Notes: generated from the letters alone by a model not told the origin. DNA of 64,000 bases from Methanomicrobiales archaeon (GCA_025358115.1 JANYKQ010000087.1:17149-81148), one strand, 5' to 3'; positions 36,800 to 46,498 are shown, counted from the first letter of the stretch. A program made the numbers and translations.

Positions 36800-37603
36800 T
36801 TAGGGCTCAAGAAATCCCAGTACACAATCACAGAACCGGTCCGGGCACTGGTACATCAGGCCATGACCGGCCCCGGGGATCTCAAAGAGCTCCGAGCCGT
36901 AGAGCCGCTCACCAATAATCCGGGAATTTACCGGGGGGACAATCACGTCATCGGTCCCGGTGACAACAAGGGCTGGCGAACGGATATCTCCGAGGCGGGA
37001 GAAGGATCCGGTCCATGCAAAGAACGCAGCTGCCTGCCGGGCAACAATCTCATTTCCCGGGGCCTCGTCTATTGCCGGACAATAGCGGGCAGGATCGTGG
37101 TGGGCAAGCCACGATGAGGGGAAGAGAAGGGAAAACATCCGGCGGGTGACTTCCTGTACAGTTCCGCTTTTATCCGTAAGCCGGGCCATGGTCTCGGGCT
37201 CCATCCGGACCGATTCTGTACCTCCGCAGGTGCCGGAAACCAGGATGAGCCGGGAGACTTTCTCGGGAAAACCCAACACCAGTTCCTGTGCAATGGAAGC
37301 TCCCATGGAATGGCCGATAATATGGGCAGACGAGATGCCAAGAGCATCCATCAGCAGTGCGGTATCCCGGGCAAGCAGGGGAATGGTAAAGGGTTTGTCC
37401 GATTCGCCGGATGATCCCATTCCCCGGTTATCAAAGATGATAACCCGGAAATGCCGGGAAATTTTTTCAATTACCGGGGGATTTACCATCTCCATCGTGG
37501 ACCCGAGGCCGCTGATGAAAACAACCGGGTACCCGGAACCAAATTCCCTGTACGCAAGGGTCACATCGTCAACAGGCACCTTCTTTACCGGGATCCGGGT
37601 CAC
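36800..37603 (-). CDS. Alpha/beta hydrolase
   Basis: A 267-residue alpha/beta-hydrolase fold enzyme with nucleophile Ser99 (IIGHSMGAS), an Asp in TGTDDVIVPP and the catalytic His in GAGHGLMYQ. The oxyanion-hole region is FISGLGSTME. It would cleave an ester or similar bond; the substrate is unknown. The GTG at 37603 is chosen because the residues encoded upstream (to 37750) are Pro/Arg-rich and unlike the family, and an AT-rich TATA-like stretch AAAATAATTAT lies about 25-35 bases before it. The gene lies downstream of an acetyltransferase gene on the same strand. Confidence 0.75.
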   Translation of the reverse strand: MTRIPVKKVPVDDVTLAYREFGSGYPVVFISGLGSTMEMVNPPVIEKISRHFRVIIFDNRGMGSSGESDKPFTIPLLARDTALLMDALGISSAHIIGHSMGASIAQELVLGFPEKVSRLILVSGTCGGTESVRMEPETMARLTDKSGTVQEVTRRMFSLLFPSSWLAHHDPARYCPAIDEAPGNEIVARQAAAFFAWTGSFSRLGDIRSPALVVTGTDDVIVPPVNSRIIGERLYGSELFEIPGAGHGLMYQCPDRFCDCVLGFLEP

Positions 37604-37746
37604 GACACAATCTCGGTGCCGGAGAATAATTATTTTTCTGCATAACGGGGGTTTTCCGGTATACCGGGCAGGATAAGGGCAGGGTGCCGGAGATGGCCGG
37701 ACCGGGCCCGGGCACCGGGAATGAGGGGAATTTTCCGGTTCCTTTG

Positions 37747-38457
37747 TCAAAGAACGGGCGGGAGATCCATAACCATCAGGGGGATTCCACCCGCAAGACC
37801 CGTAAAGAAGCAGCTGCCGTCCATGCTGAATGACTCGTAGGATGAGAAGCCTTTCTGGGAAAAACCGCTTTGCCCAAACACCCGTTGTGATCCTGTACCG
37901 GTGCAGTCAGCGACTGACTGCCGGAACCCGCGTTCTCCTGCATGGATGAGGGCCCGGCGAATCATCGCCCCGGCAGTTCCCACCCTGCGTGCCTTCCTGT
38001 CCACCCCGATCTGGAATATATGCAGAACCGATCCCGGCCTGACCGTCTCGCGGCAGATATGACGGGACTCGAGTTCATCGATCATCGCTACCGCCTCCCG
38101 GAAATGCAGGATGAACTCCTGTAATTCCGGGCTCTCCTGCCCCGGGTCATCCGTAAAGTCAAAACAGAAGATGAACCCGAGAAGTTCCCCGGTTATTGCA
38201 TCCTTTGCAAGGAAACTGAGGTCCTTTCCGGTCAGCCACCGGACATAGACCCGGGCATACGGGAGGAAGCGGGCCGGGTCAAGGGCATGGCGGCAGGAGG
38301 TAGGTTCATCTTCCAGGAAGACCCGGGTGTAGAGCCGGGCTGCTGCTTCCCCGTCGGCAGCAGTAAGGGAAACGATGGCAGGAGCCGTATCTGACGCCGG
38401 GGGGACGAACGGTGCCGGGCCTGTTTCATCCGGGAGAGGGGGGCCGTTTTTCTTCAT
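37747..38457 (-). CDS. GNAT-family acetyltransferase
   Basis: A 236-residue protein with an acetyltransferase core. DLSFLAKDAITGELLGFIFCFDF forms the central strands, and VLHIFQIGVDRKARRVGTAGAMIRRALIHAGERGFRQSVADCTGTGSQRVFGQSGF is motif A/B, with the acetyl-CoA loop RRVGTAG. The N-terminal 35 residues are Pro-rich and probably disordered. The substrate is unknown. ATG 38457 gives the natural domain start; the longer frame from 38574 adds about 39 unlikely residues. Confidence 0.7.
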   Translation of the reverse strand: MKKNGPPLPDETGPAPFVPPASDTAPAIVSLTAADGEAAARLYTRVFLEDEPTSCRHALDPARFLPYARVYVRWLTGKDLSFLAKDAITGELLGFIFCFDFTDDPGQESPELQEFILHFREAVAMIDELESRHICRETVRPGSVLHIFQIGVDRKARRVGTAGAMIRRALIHAGERGFRQSVADCTGTGSQRVFGQSGFSQKGFSSYESFSMDGSCFFTGLAGGIPLMVMDLPPVL

Positions 38458-38614
38458 TGCTGATGCATACTTTTTTTTGCCGGGTATTTGTTGGTTCGGG
38501 TTGTGGGGCCCGGGGTGTGGCCGTAAAATTTCCGGGCAGGACTCTCCGGAACGGTTTGAGGCGACGGAATCCATCTCTTAAATAAAATCAGGAAATTTAA
38601 AAAAATGTCGCACA

Positions 38615-39856
38615 TTACAACAGGATTTTTGGTTTGTAAACCAGGTTCCCGACAATGAGTCCGACAGCGAGCGTTATCGCCACTACGAACATGTGGGCAA
38701 ATTCAGAAAGCCCGAGCGCCGTGCTGCCGGCCGATAACGCCACCAGCCCCCGGAAGCCGATGCTTCCACTGACCATGAAAACGAATGCCGGGAGAATAAC
38801 AATGGACGTAGGGCGGTTGGTCCTGTCCGACCAGATATTGGCAAAAACCATCGCCATGGCGGTACCCAGGAAGTTTCCCACATCGCTTCCATGGATAGAG
38901 ATACCCAGCACAATTCCGGCACAGGCAATCGCACAGCATACAAGTGCCCAGAAGAGATCGGTTGGCGGGGTCTGGAAGGCGATGCACAGTCCCGCTGCCA
39001 GGATCATGGCAAATACCCAGATCCAGCCCGGGCCAATGGATCCGGCTGCGGCACCGTGAAGCGGCAGGAGCACGCCGGTCAGCGTGACTCCCAGCCAGGC
39101 CCCGGCAAAGAGCAGGGCCAGGCAGATCAGGCCATTGACCAGGTTGGTCAGCCCGGATAAGTAATGCTTCGTGGTCAGCTCGATGACTCCCACGCTGACG
39201 GAAAACCCCGGGATGAGGTAAATGATCGCAGAGAGCGTTACCAGGTACACATTTATTCCCGGTATGATGAAACCCGCCACGGCCGAGAGCAACCCGGCGA
39301 CCAGTGCACACAGGAATGGCACCCGGCGTGCGGATTGCCCCGGGATACGTGCGGAGAACGTGACCATGCCAAAAACGACCACCCCGAAAACAGCTGCCAA
39401 AATGATATCCGCCCAGCTTCCCTGCAGGAAGCCGGCAAATCCCGCCCCGCACAGTGCATAGCCGATTGCCACCAGCCAGTTCGGGTAGGGGGGTGGCATT
39501 GCATCGATCTCGTCCAGCATCCCGGTTGCCCGGGCAATGCTGACACTGCCGTCTTCAACGGCATTCACCAGCTCGCCAACCCGGGCGAGTTTTGATAAGT
39601 CAAACCCGGTGCCCGGCATCGCGACCAGGTGTGGTTTTGGCCAGGGTTCGCCATCATTTTTCCTGAAGGTAAACGAGAGACTGGCAGGAGTTGAATGGAA
39701 AATTCCCTGGTATCCAAGGGCTTTTGTCACGCGGGAGAGATACGACTCAAGCCGTTTGGCCTGCGGGCCATATCCATGGGCCAGTATTCCCAACCGGATT
39801 ACAAACCTGCAGCTGGATTCAAACTTCGCTTCCTCATCGGTATTCGGATCGGGCAT
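38615..39856 (-). CDS. ThrE-family threonine/serine exporter
   Basis: A 413-residue membrane protein that joins both parts of the ThrE system. The N-terminal soluble part (about 1-120) ends in a DUF1212-like region (RFVIRLGILAHGYGPQAKRLESYLSRVTKALGYQG) and is followed by about ten helices (from NWLVAIGYALCGAGFAGFLQG to VVAITLAVGLIVGNLVY). Family members export threonine and serine using the proton gradient. In an archaeon the substrate could be another small amino acid. It stands alone, in line with but not close to the amidohydrolase gene. Confidence 0.85.
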   Translation of the reverse strand: MPDPNTDEEAKFESSCRFVIRLGILAHGYGPQAKRLESYLSRVTKALGYQGIFHSTPASLSFTFRKNDGEPWPKPHLVAMPGTGFDLSKLARVGELVNAVEDGSVSIARATGMLDEIDAMPPPYPNWLVAIGYALCGAGFAGFLQGSWADIILAAVFGVVVFGMVTFSARIPGQSARRVPFLCALVAGLLSAVAGFIIPGINVYLVTLSAIIYLIPGFSVSVGVIELTTKHYLSGLTNLVNGLICLALLFAGAWLGVTLTGVLLPLHGAAAGSIGPGWIWVFAMILAAGLCIAFQTPPTDLFWALVCCAIACAGIVLGISIHGSDVGNFLGTAMAMVFANIWSDRTNRPTSIVILPAFVFMVSGSIGFRGLVALSAGSTALGLSEFAHMFVVAITLAVGLIVGNLVYKPKILL

Positions 39857-39919
39857 ATACTCTCCTTTTTAAGGGATCGGAACTTCTTATCTCAGGACAC
39901 CGGGGGATTTGAGGGCGGT

Positions 39920-41146
39920 TCACAGGGTGTTCTTGTAGATCGTTCCCGCCTTCATGATCATCCTGATATTCCTGCAATCAGTGATAGCTGAAATATCCTG
40001 TACAGGATCTTTTCCCAGGATGAGAATATCAGCAGAGGCCTGCACAGATATCTCTCCTAAGTTTCCAGATTCATTCAGCACTTCGGCATTGATCTTTGTT
40101 GCCGAGATGATCGTATCGATGGGCGCCTCAACCCGGGAACGCAGGGAGAATTCATTGCTCTGCTCCTCCCACAGGGGTCCCAGCAGATCGGTGCCAAACC
40201 CGATCTTTACCCCGTGTTTCCGCGCAATCCTGACTGCCTCGAGCGCCTGTACCCGCACGGAGGCGATCTTGTTGATGCTCACCTCAGGAAACTGGTAGTC
40301 AGCCCCTCTCCGGGCAAGCGCGTCGTAGGTGATGACGGTCGGTATCAGGTAGGCTTCTTTCTCCTTCATCAGGGCAGCGGTCTCTTCATCGAGCAGGTTG
40401 CCATGCTCGATGGTCCTCACTCCATGCTCGAGGCAGATCCGGATGGCCTTTGCCGAGTATACATGCGCAGCAACATAGGTGCTCTTGGCCTGCGCTTCTT
40501 CAGAAATGGCCGAGAGTTCCTCACTGCTGTACTGGGTATCCGTGACGCGATCGCCGGGGGATGCAACTCCTCCGGCCGCCATGATCTTTATGAATGATGC
40601 ACCTTTCCGGAGCTCTTGCCGGCAGGCGCGTCGCACCTCCGTGATACCATCGGCAATCTGGCCAATGCTGGTTGCTGATGACTGCATGGGCGCCCCGTAC
40701 TCGCCATCATAGGTCTTGGCCCTGAAATCGCCATGCCCCCCGGTCTGGCTTAAGGCCCGTCCGCAAAAAAACAGTTTCGAACCCGGAATGAGTCCGGAGT
40801 TGACGGCCATTGCAAGCCCGAAGTCCGCACCGCCCACATCCCGCATCGTGGTAAAACCCCGCTGCAATGCTTCGGTCAGGTTTTTTACGGCACTGCAGGT
40901 GATGTACGTGATGGGCAGTTGCGGCATTGCCAGGTCCACTGTTGCCGATGTCACATGCACGTGGGCATCGATAAGACCCGGAAGGATAAATTTTCCCTCA
41001 GCATCGATGACAACATCGCCGTTTCCGGCCGTGACTGCGGACTCTGTCAGGGCAGTGATTTTGTCACCTTCGACAACTATGTTCTTTTTCTCGTACCGTG
41101 ACGTGTGGACATTCAGGACCTGGCCGTTGTTGATGATCGTTTTCAT
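39920..41146 (-). CDS. Metal-dependent amidohydrolase
   Basis: A 408-residue enzyme of the imidazolonepropionase / Xaa-Pro dipeptidase-like branch of the amidohydrolase superfamily. Metal and catalytic residues: HVHV in GLIDAHVHV (about 60-63), a carboxylated-lysine candidate in SFIKIMAAGG, His in YVAAHVYS, His in TIEHGNLLD and Asp in GFGTDLLGP. It probably hydrolyses a cyclic amide or dipeptide in the cytoplasm. ATG 41146 is chosen because it begins the usual KTIINNGQVLN strand; the longer frame to 41224 adds a basic leader without family support. No operon partner is visible. Confidence 0.82.
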   Translation of the reverse strand: MKTIINNGQVLNVHTSRYEKKNIVVEGDKITALTESAVTAGNGDVVIDAEGKFILPGLIDAHVHVTSATVDLAMPQLPITYITCSAVKNLTEALQRGFTTMRDVGGADFGLAMAVNSGLIPGSKLFFCGRALSQTGGHGDFRAKTYDGEYGAPMQSSATSIGQIADGITEVRRACRQELRKGASFIKIMAAGGVASPGDRVTDTQYSSEELSAISEEAQAKSTYVAAHVYSAKAIRICLEHGVRTIEHGNLLDEETAALMKEKEAYLIPTVITYDALARRGADYQFPEVSINKIASVRVQALEAVRIARKHGVKIGFGTDLLGPLWEEQSNEFSLRSRVEAPIDTIISATKINAEVLNESGNLGEISVQASADILILGKDPVQDISAITDCRNIRMIMKAGTIYKNTL

Positions 41147-41415
41147 TTTTTTTACGTCCCTGGTTTTTAGATCTTTCTTCCGGTGAAGATGCCTGCCATG
41201 TGATAACATTAAACAGCATATCACGTGGCGCGTAAATCTCCTTGATCCGGGTTCTACAAAAAGCCTTTGAAGGGAGTTTTACCTTTTGTTCCTTCGTGTT
41301 TCCCGGAAAACCAGATGCCATGAGTACTGTCAGCAGCAAAAACACGATGCAGGGTATGGGGAGATCTTCACCGGGACGGAGATTCCGGCGGGGCTTTGGT
41401 TTGTTAGTTTGAGAA

Positions 41416-41450
41416 GCGGAGGCCGGGGGTGCCTGAATGAGGGGGGTGGG
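41416..41450 (+). repeat. Short piece of dispersed 3' module
   Basis: GCGGAGGCCGGGGGTGCCTG and then AATGAGGGGGGTGGG match the end of other module copies. The rest of the 41147-41669 gap has no gene; its right end holds a TATA box ATTTATATACC at 41607-41617 serving the next gene. Confidence 0.4.
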
Positions 41451-41669
41451 AACGAAGCCTGGGATTATGGCAACGATGCGCAATTTCAATACCATGAACC
41501 GGCTGGTAGCTATGAGCAGAGAGATCCCGGGGCGAACAGAGAAACATTGACGGTACACCAGATCCATTCCTTAAAAATTTCCCGGGGAAAAAACCCGGGT
41601 TCCTCATATTTATATACCATTCTTTCCCATCACGGGATTACAACTGGTTCGCCAGGATGGTTTTCTTGT

Positions 41670-41936
41670 ATGGCAGAGACACAATCTGAAAAATCCCCGC
41701 TTGCCCGGTTCGTCCTTTTCATGGTATGTTTAGCGATTGCAGGCAGCCTGGTTGCCGGGGTCCATTATTTTGTTGTGGACAAACCGGCACAGGATCAACA
41801 GCAGGCCCCCTCCAACAAATATTGTGCCCCCTATGAAGCCTGTCAGTCCAACTGCCCCTTTGGGTACGGTCAGTGCAACTGCTGCAGCCTGTGGTATAAC
41901 TGCGGGTATAACAACTGCCCGCACCCGCAAACCTGA
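41670..41936 (+). CDS. Small membrane-anchored peptide, constant head and Cys-rich tail (member 1)
   Basis: An 88-residue protein. The head SPLARFVLFMVCLAIAG is one membrane helix with arginine on the inner side, so the tail should face outward. The tail has eight cysteines in about 40 residues (YCAPYEACQSNCPFGYGQCNCC...NCGYNNC), rich in Tyr, Asn and Gly. It shares its head almost exactly with proteins at 49544 and 50151 but nothing in the tail. A TATA box lies about 55 bases upstream. No family recognised. The closest general analogues are disulphide or lanthipeptide-like surface peptides, but this is only a shape comparison. Confidence 0.6.
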   Translation: MAETQSEKSPLARFVLFMVCLAIAGSLVAGVHYFVVDKPAQDQQQAPSNKYCAPYEACQSNCPFGYGQCNCCSLWYNCGYNNCPHPQT

Positions 41937-41989
41937 TTTAATTCTCCGCCCGGGGTAGGCAGAAAGGGAGAGTGCAGCCAGAGAGGAAC

Positions 41990-41997
41990 TTTTTTTT
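41990..41997 (+). terminator. Poly-T run after small-peptide gene
   Basis: Eight T residues about 50 bases after the stop, a plausible archaeal terminator. Confidence 0.45.
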
Positions 41998-42232
41998 AGC
42001 ACCCCACTCCCCCCTCATCAAAAAATATACCCCCGGGCAAATACCTTCATCCACCCTGCCGGCTCCTGTGCAGCACCGCCGCGTCGCGGGCGGTTCCGAC
42101 CCCATTACCGCAGAAGGCGGGCTGACACAGCCGGGTGCTTTCCGGGAGAAGAAAAACGAGAAATCCCTGTCACAACCGCAGGCAAAAAGCGGGTGAAAAG
42201 GTCCTGCACTCCCTCCGGCTCATCGATCTCGT

Positions 42233-43315
42233 TTAAGGCCCCGGATTACCCCTCTGATGATCCCGGACAGCCTGCACAACGGAGCGGATCGCACCGGTCA
42301 CGATCTCCGGCTGATCGATCTGGATGTTGTGGCCGCTGTCTACGGCAACGAGATACCGCCCCTCCGGTGATTCCGCTGCCATCTCCCGCTGGAGGGTCCG
42401 GTACACCTCATTTGCATGTGCGTCCGCTGCGGGATCTGCCATAAACGTCATGTTCCGGCCGGAGGATATGACAACGAGCGGGATATCGTTCAGCTGCGTA
42501 ATGTTCTCGCGGCGAACCTCGTCCCAGACAGGGAACGCCTGCCTGCCATCATCTGCGCAGGATTCCCAGAACCAGGGTTCCGTTGCCCAGAGGGCCCGGT
42601 ACGCACGGTACTCCCACGGGGGCAGTCTGGGATCACTGTACCCGTCGACCAGGGAGAGGTTCCGTGCAAATGTCCCGCGGGCAGCTTCTGATCCCAGCTC
42701 ATCCAGCTCGGCAGTCTTTGCAGCGACTGCGGCCTGCGTCTCGCTCGTGAAGTTGCCGCCGGTCCGGGCAGGCTGCCATTCCGAGCCCGGGTCCACCAGC
42801 ACCATCCCGGCAACCTCGTCCGGGTACCGGTGGGCATACGAGCGGACATAGACCCCGCCCAGCGAATGCCCGGCCAGGACATAGGGCCCCGGGATGCCTG
42901 CCCGGGCGAGGAGTGCATGCAGCCTGCCGGTCATGTTTCTGGCAGTGATGGGTCCGGGGGCGGGGTCGCTCCACCCGTGTCCCGGCCGGTCATAGGCACA
43001 GACCCGGGTGAATTGTGAGACATTCTGCTGCACCAGCGCCCACGAGAGGGAACAGTCACCGGACCCGGCTTCCATGATCACGGCCGGGCTTCCGGTGCCC
43101 TGGCACCGGATATGCATCCGTGTCCCGTTGATCTCAAGAAGTTCACCCGGTGCCGGGTACTGGGCACGGACCTGCTGGATCGCTTCTTCTGCTGACAGTG
43201 TCGGCTGAGGACTGCCCGCCAGAGCCGGTTCACCGGCCGGTGACGTGCAGCCGGCGATAACGAGCAGTGCACACAGGCATACAATACTGAGGACTTGAAT
43301 GGGAGATGATTTCAT
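42233..43315 (-). CDS. Alpha/beta hydrolase lipoprotein
   Basis: A 360-residue surface lipoprotein with lipobox IAGC (Cys23). The mature part is an alpha/beta hydrolase: oxyanion region IMEAGSGDCSLSW, CAYDRPGHGWSDP, nucleophile Ser151 (LAGHSLGGVYV), an acid residue near NMTFMADP and His in VAVDSGHNIQ. It would hydrolyse an ester or amide outside the cell. Its promoter block and first residues closely resemble those of the transglutaminase-like lipoprotein at 46756-48294, although the mature proteins are unrelated. Confidence 0.8.
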   Translation of the reverse strand: MKSSPIQVLSIVCLCALLVIAGCTSPAGEPALAGSPQPTLSAEEAIQQVRAQYPAPGELLEINGTRMHIRCQGTGSPAVIMEAGSGDCSLSWALVQQNVSQFTRVCAYDRPGHGWSDPAPGPITARNMTGRLHALLARAGIPGPYVLAGHSLGGVYVRSYAHRYPDEVAGMVLVDPGSEWQPARTGGNFTSETQAAVAAKTAELDELGSEAARGTFARNLSLVDGYSDPRLPPWEYRAYRALWATEPWFWESCADDGRQAFPVWDEVRRENITQLNDIPLVVISSGRNMTFMADPAADAHANEVYRTLQREMAAESPEGRYLVAVDSGHNIQIDQPEIVTGAIRSVVQAVRDHQRGNPGP

Positions 43316-43393
43316 GAGGCACCTTCTTTGGGGAACTTCGATATAATCAATTCGGGAAATACGCCATGATTAATGTTGGGAAATGATCTTTCT
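43316..43393 (-). promoter_or_regulatory. Duplicated upstream block, copy 1
   Basis: About 78 bases directly before the ATG at 43315, nearly the same as 48295-48370 before another lipoprotein gene. Forty bases (43351-43390) are identical in both. A TATA-like GATTATATCG (minus strand) lies at about 43340-43350, so the identical part sits where an activator or operator would be. Confidence 0.6.
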
Positions 43394-43470
43394 CAAGGAC
43401 CTGGAGCCGGGCTCACCCTCCCGGACAAATTTACCGAAAGGAAAAATACCGGCAGGAAAAATTCCCGTTT

Positions 43471-43581
43471 TTCTGGCTCCAGTACGTCTCTAATTTTTTA
43501 TTAGTTGATTGGAGTGTGATGTTGGTTGAGGATTATCCAATATTCATTGAAGTAAAATTAGAGAAGTACTGGGCTCCGGAA
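43471..43581. repeat. Long inverted-repeat element
   Basis: Left arm CCAGTACGTCTCTAATTTT (43479-43497) and right arm AAAATTAGAGAAGTACTGG (43554-43572) pair at 18 of 19 positions, with further partial pairing outward (TTCTGG... / ...CCGGAA). Inside, ATTGGA and TCCAAT pair again. The 111-base unit could be a small miniature transposon-like element or a structured RNA. Confidence 0.6.
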
Positions 43582-43649
43582 TATTCCTCTCCAGACCGCT
43601 TGGATTGTGGATGGTAGGTGAGGACACATTCCTTTGGGGCTCTTACAAA

Positions 43650-43710
43650 GGAACCCCACTTTTCCGGCTCTCCCTCCTTCGGTGAGAGGTTATTTTCTAC
43701 CGGTGAACCT
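43650..43710 (+). repeat. Dispersed repeat 2, copy 1
   Basis: GGAACCCCACTTTTCCGG followed by CTCTCCCTCCTTCGGTGAGAGG and ATT(N)TCTACCGGTGAAC. Matches 61854-61920 closely and 53364-53430 partly. The rest of 43394-43961 holds no gene. Confidence 0.5.
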
Positions 43711-43961
43711 GAACCGGCCGGTGCATCCCGTTATTAAAATATTTAAACCAGTATCAACCTTTAATAACCAGCGGGTGCACGATATAAATATAAATTTACA
43801 CTGATAATGAATCCGCTATAACCCTCTGCTGTGTTTAACCGGTTATCATGCCTGATGCAATGAACGCAGGGGAGGTTAGACCAATAACATTTGACTGGTT
43901 TATTATCCGGGATATCTGACGGGGAAAATATCACACCCATATACCCCTGCCTGGTGAGACT

Positions 43962-44099
43962 ATGAAAAAAACCAGAATCATAACCTGCATTGATCACAGG
44001 TCCATGCAGATCAAACCCTCGGTAAGGGAAAAGATTATACCGTCCGTAGCCCCGGGTGCGGTACGCAAACCGGGGCCTTCGAACAGGAATGGTGTATGA
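43962..44099 (+). CDS. Possible 45-residue leader peptide coupled to the sensor kinase
   Basis: A short frame with a GGTGAG ribosome-binding sequence seven bases upstream encodes a basic peptide (KKTRIITCIDHRSMQIKP...). Its TGA overlaps the kinase ATG as ATGA, a classic coupling arrangement. It may be a real small protein or a leader that controls kinase translation; no family is known. Confidence 0.4.
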   Translation: MKKTRIITCIDHRSMQIKPSVREKIIPSVAPGAVRKPGPSNRNGV

Positions 44100-46498
44100 T
44101 GGCAGAAGCAATCCGGGTCCTCTATGTTGATGATGAATCCGGTCTTCTTGCTATCGGTAAAATTTTCCTCGAGCAGTCCGGAGATTTCATTGTAACAACA
44201 GTACTGAACGCACAAGCGGCTGTCGGGTTACTTGAACACGGGAGTTTTGATGCCATCATCTCCGATTACCAGATGCCGGGGATGAATGGCATTGAGTTTC
44301 TGGTCGAGGTACGAACACACTTTGGATCGATCCCGTTCATCCTGTTTACCGGCAGGGGCAGGGAAGAGGTGGTCATCCAGGCCATCAACTGCGGAGCAAA
44401 CTTCTATCTCCAGAAAGGCGGCGAACCAAAAGCACAGTTTGCCGAGCTCCGGCACAAGATCCTTGCAGCTGTAGAACACCGGCGGGCTGATATGCAGGTC
44501 ACCGTTCTTAACCGGCTCTATACCGTGCTTTCCGCAACCAACCGGGCAATCGTTCGTATTCATGATAAGAAAGAACTCTTAAATGAGATCTGCCGGATTG
44601 CTGTTGAAGACGGCGGATTTACCATGGTATGGGCCGGAATTGCAAATCCCGTAAGCGGTCTCATAGAACCCCTGGCTGTGCATGGGCCTTCTGAAGGTTA
44701 TCTTGACCGGATCCGGATATCCATGGATGACAGCCCGGGGCACCGGGGTCCGACAAGCACGGCGTTCCGGGAAGGAACACCTACGGTCTGTAACGACATT
44801 ACCTCAGACGAGCGTATGAAACCCGTCTGGGAAGCAGCACAGAAGAGGGGTTTCCGGGCCCTTGCAGCATTTCCTTTCGCACTTGATACCAGAAATGCCG
44901 GTGTCATTACCTTTTATGCGTCTGTACCCGGGTTTTTCACAGACCAGATTATCCGGCTTCTGGATGAACAATCCCATGATCTCTCCTTTGCTTTCATCAC
45001 CTTCGAGCACGAGGAGCAACGAATAGCTGCTGCAAATGATCTTAAAATTTCAGAACTCCAGTACCGTCGCCTGTTCGAAACTGCACAGGATGCAATCCTG
45101 ATCCTTGACGGGAAGAGCGGTGAAATTATCGATGCAAATAAATTTATCCTTGATATGCTGGGGTACCCGCTGGAGTATTTTGTCGGCAAACATCTCTGGG
45201 AACTCGGGTTCATCCGGGACAAATCCATTGCCCAGCGGGCATTTTCTGAACTGAAAACGAACGGTTATATCCGGTACGAAGATATACCCCTGGAAAAATC
45301 TGACGGCCGTCTTTTTAATGTCGAATTCATCAGCAATGTCTACTTTGTCGGGGAAAAGAAGATTATCCAGTGCAACATCCGTGACATCACTGAACGGAAA
45401 CTTGCACAGGATGCGCTTGCGGAGAGCGACGCACGCATAAAGTCTATCATTCATGGCTCACCCATGCCGCAGTTTGTGATTGATAAAGATCACCGGGTCA
45501 TTTCCTGGAACAGGGCAATTGAGGAATTCAGCGGCATAAAAGAAACGGAGGTCCTGGGTAAGAGGACACCGTGGGCCATATTTTACGATGCCGAACGACC
45601 CGTGCTTGCAGATCTGCTGGTGGATGAAAAAGTTGAACAGCTTCCCGAATGGTACCAGGGCAAAATCAGCAAATCCCGGCTTATTGAAGGAGCATACGAA
45701 GCAACTGATTTTTTCCAGAAAATGGGCGTATCCGGAACATGGCTGTATTTCACCGCAGCGCCCATCCGTAACGCCAGGGGCGGGATTATTGGTGCTGTTG
45801 AAACCCTCGAAGACATAACGGAACGCAAATTATCCGAAAAAACGCTGCTCATGGCGAGCAGGAAACTCTCGATGCTCAACGATATCACCCGGCATGATAT
45901 CCTGAACCAGCTTATTGGATTGAGGAAGTATTTCGAACTCTCAAAAGAAGACGTGACCGATCCGGTATTTCTGGAATACATCCATAAAGAAGAACAAGCC
46001 GCTGAGATGATCCAGTGGCAGATTGAGTTCACCCGGACCTACCATGACATGGGGACCGAAGCACCGAAATGGCAGGTCATCTCAGATATCATCAGTTCCG
46101 CGATCCGGCAGATGAATCTCACGGGTATAAGCATCGGGGTCAATGTCGGGGGCTTCGAGATCTTTGCTGATCCCCTCATCGGGATGGTGTTCTACCACCT
46201 TATGGAAAATTCTCTCCATCATGGCGATCACGTGACCCATATGGATTATTCTGTACAGGAAACAAACGGCCATCTTATCCTCATCTATGGTGATGATGGG
46301 GTGGGAATTGGTGCAGAGGACAAGAAAGAACTTTTCCGGAAAGGGTTTGGCAGACATACCGGCCTTGGCCTGTTCCTGTCAAAAGAGATCCTCTCGATCA
46401 CCGGCATCTCCATTACGGAGAATGGCGAGCCGTGCAAGGGTGCACGATTTGAGATAACCGTGCCTGATGGGGCATATCGGTTTTCCGGCGTGCAGTAA
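44096..46498 (+). CDS. Hybrid receiver-GAF-PAS-PAS histidine kinase
   Basis: An 800-residue signalling protein. Receiver domain at about 5-125 (phospho-acceptor Asp57, ISDYQMPGMNG); GAF domain at about 150-300; PAS domains at about 320-445 and 455-580 (both followed by DITERK); then the dimerisation/phospho-acceptor region LSMLNDITRHDILNQLIG (His near 601) and a histidine-kinase ATPase with N-box NSLHHGDHV, G1 GDDGVGIG and G2 GRHTGLGLFLSKEI. It senses unknown signals through GAF and PAS and is complete, unlike the frameshifted relative at the left edge. No DNA-binding regulator lies beside it. The small frame just upstream overlaps its start. Confidence 0.9.
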   Translation: MMAEAIRVLYVDDESGLLAIGKIFLEQSGDFIVTTVLNAQAAVGLLEHGSFDAIISDYQMPGMNGIEFLVEVRTHFGSIPFILFTGRGREEVVIQAINCGANFYLQKGGEPKAQFAELRHKILAAVEHRRADMQVTVLNRLYTVLSATNRAIVRIHDKKELLNEICRIAVEDGGFTMVWAGIANPVSGLIEPLAVHGPSEGYLDRIRISMDDSPGHRGPTSTAFREGTPTVCNDITSDERMKPVWEAAQKRGFRALAAFPFALDTRNAGVITFYASVPGFFTDQIIRLLDEQSHDLSFAFITFEHEEQRIAAANDLKISELQYRRLFETAQDAILILDGKSGEIIDANKFILDMLGYPLEYFVGKHLWELGFIRDKSIAQRAFSELKTNGYIRYEDIPLEKSDGRLFNVEFISNVYFVGEKKIIQCNIRDITERKLAQDALAESDARIKSIIHGSPMPQFVIDKDHRVISWNRAIEEFSGIKETEVLGKRTPWAIFYDAERPVLADLLVDEKVEQLPEWYQGKISKSRLIEGAYEATDFFQKMGVSGTWLYFTAAPIRNARGGIIGAVETLEDITERKLSEKTLLMASRKLSMLNDITRHDILNQLIGLRKYFELSKEDVTDPVFLEYIHKEEQAAEMIQWQIEFTRTYHDMGTEAPKWQVISDIISSAIRQMNLTGISIGVNVGGFEIFADPLIGMVFYHLMENSLHHGDHVTHMDYSVQETNGHLILIYGDDGVGIGAEDKKELFRKGFGRHTGLGLFLSKEILSITGISITENGEPCKGARFEITVPDGAYRFSGVQ

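Noticed and set aside
41286..41669. N-terminal extension of small-peptide member 1
   Set aside because: The frame stays open upstream but crosses a TATA box and a repeat piece; the other two members start at the short form.
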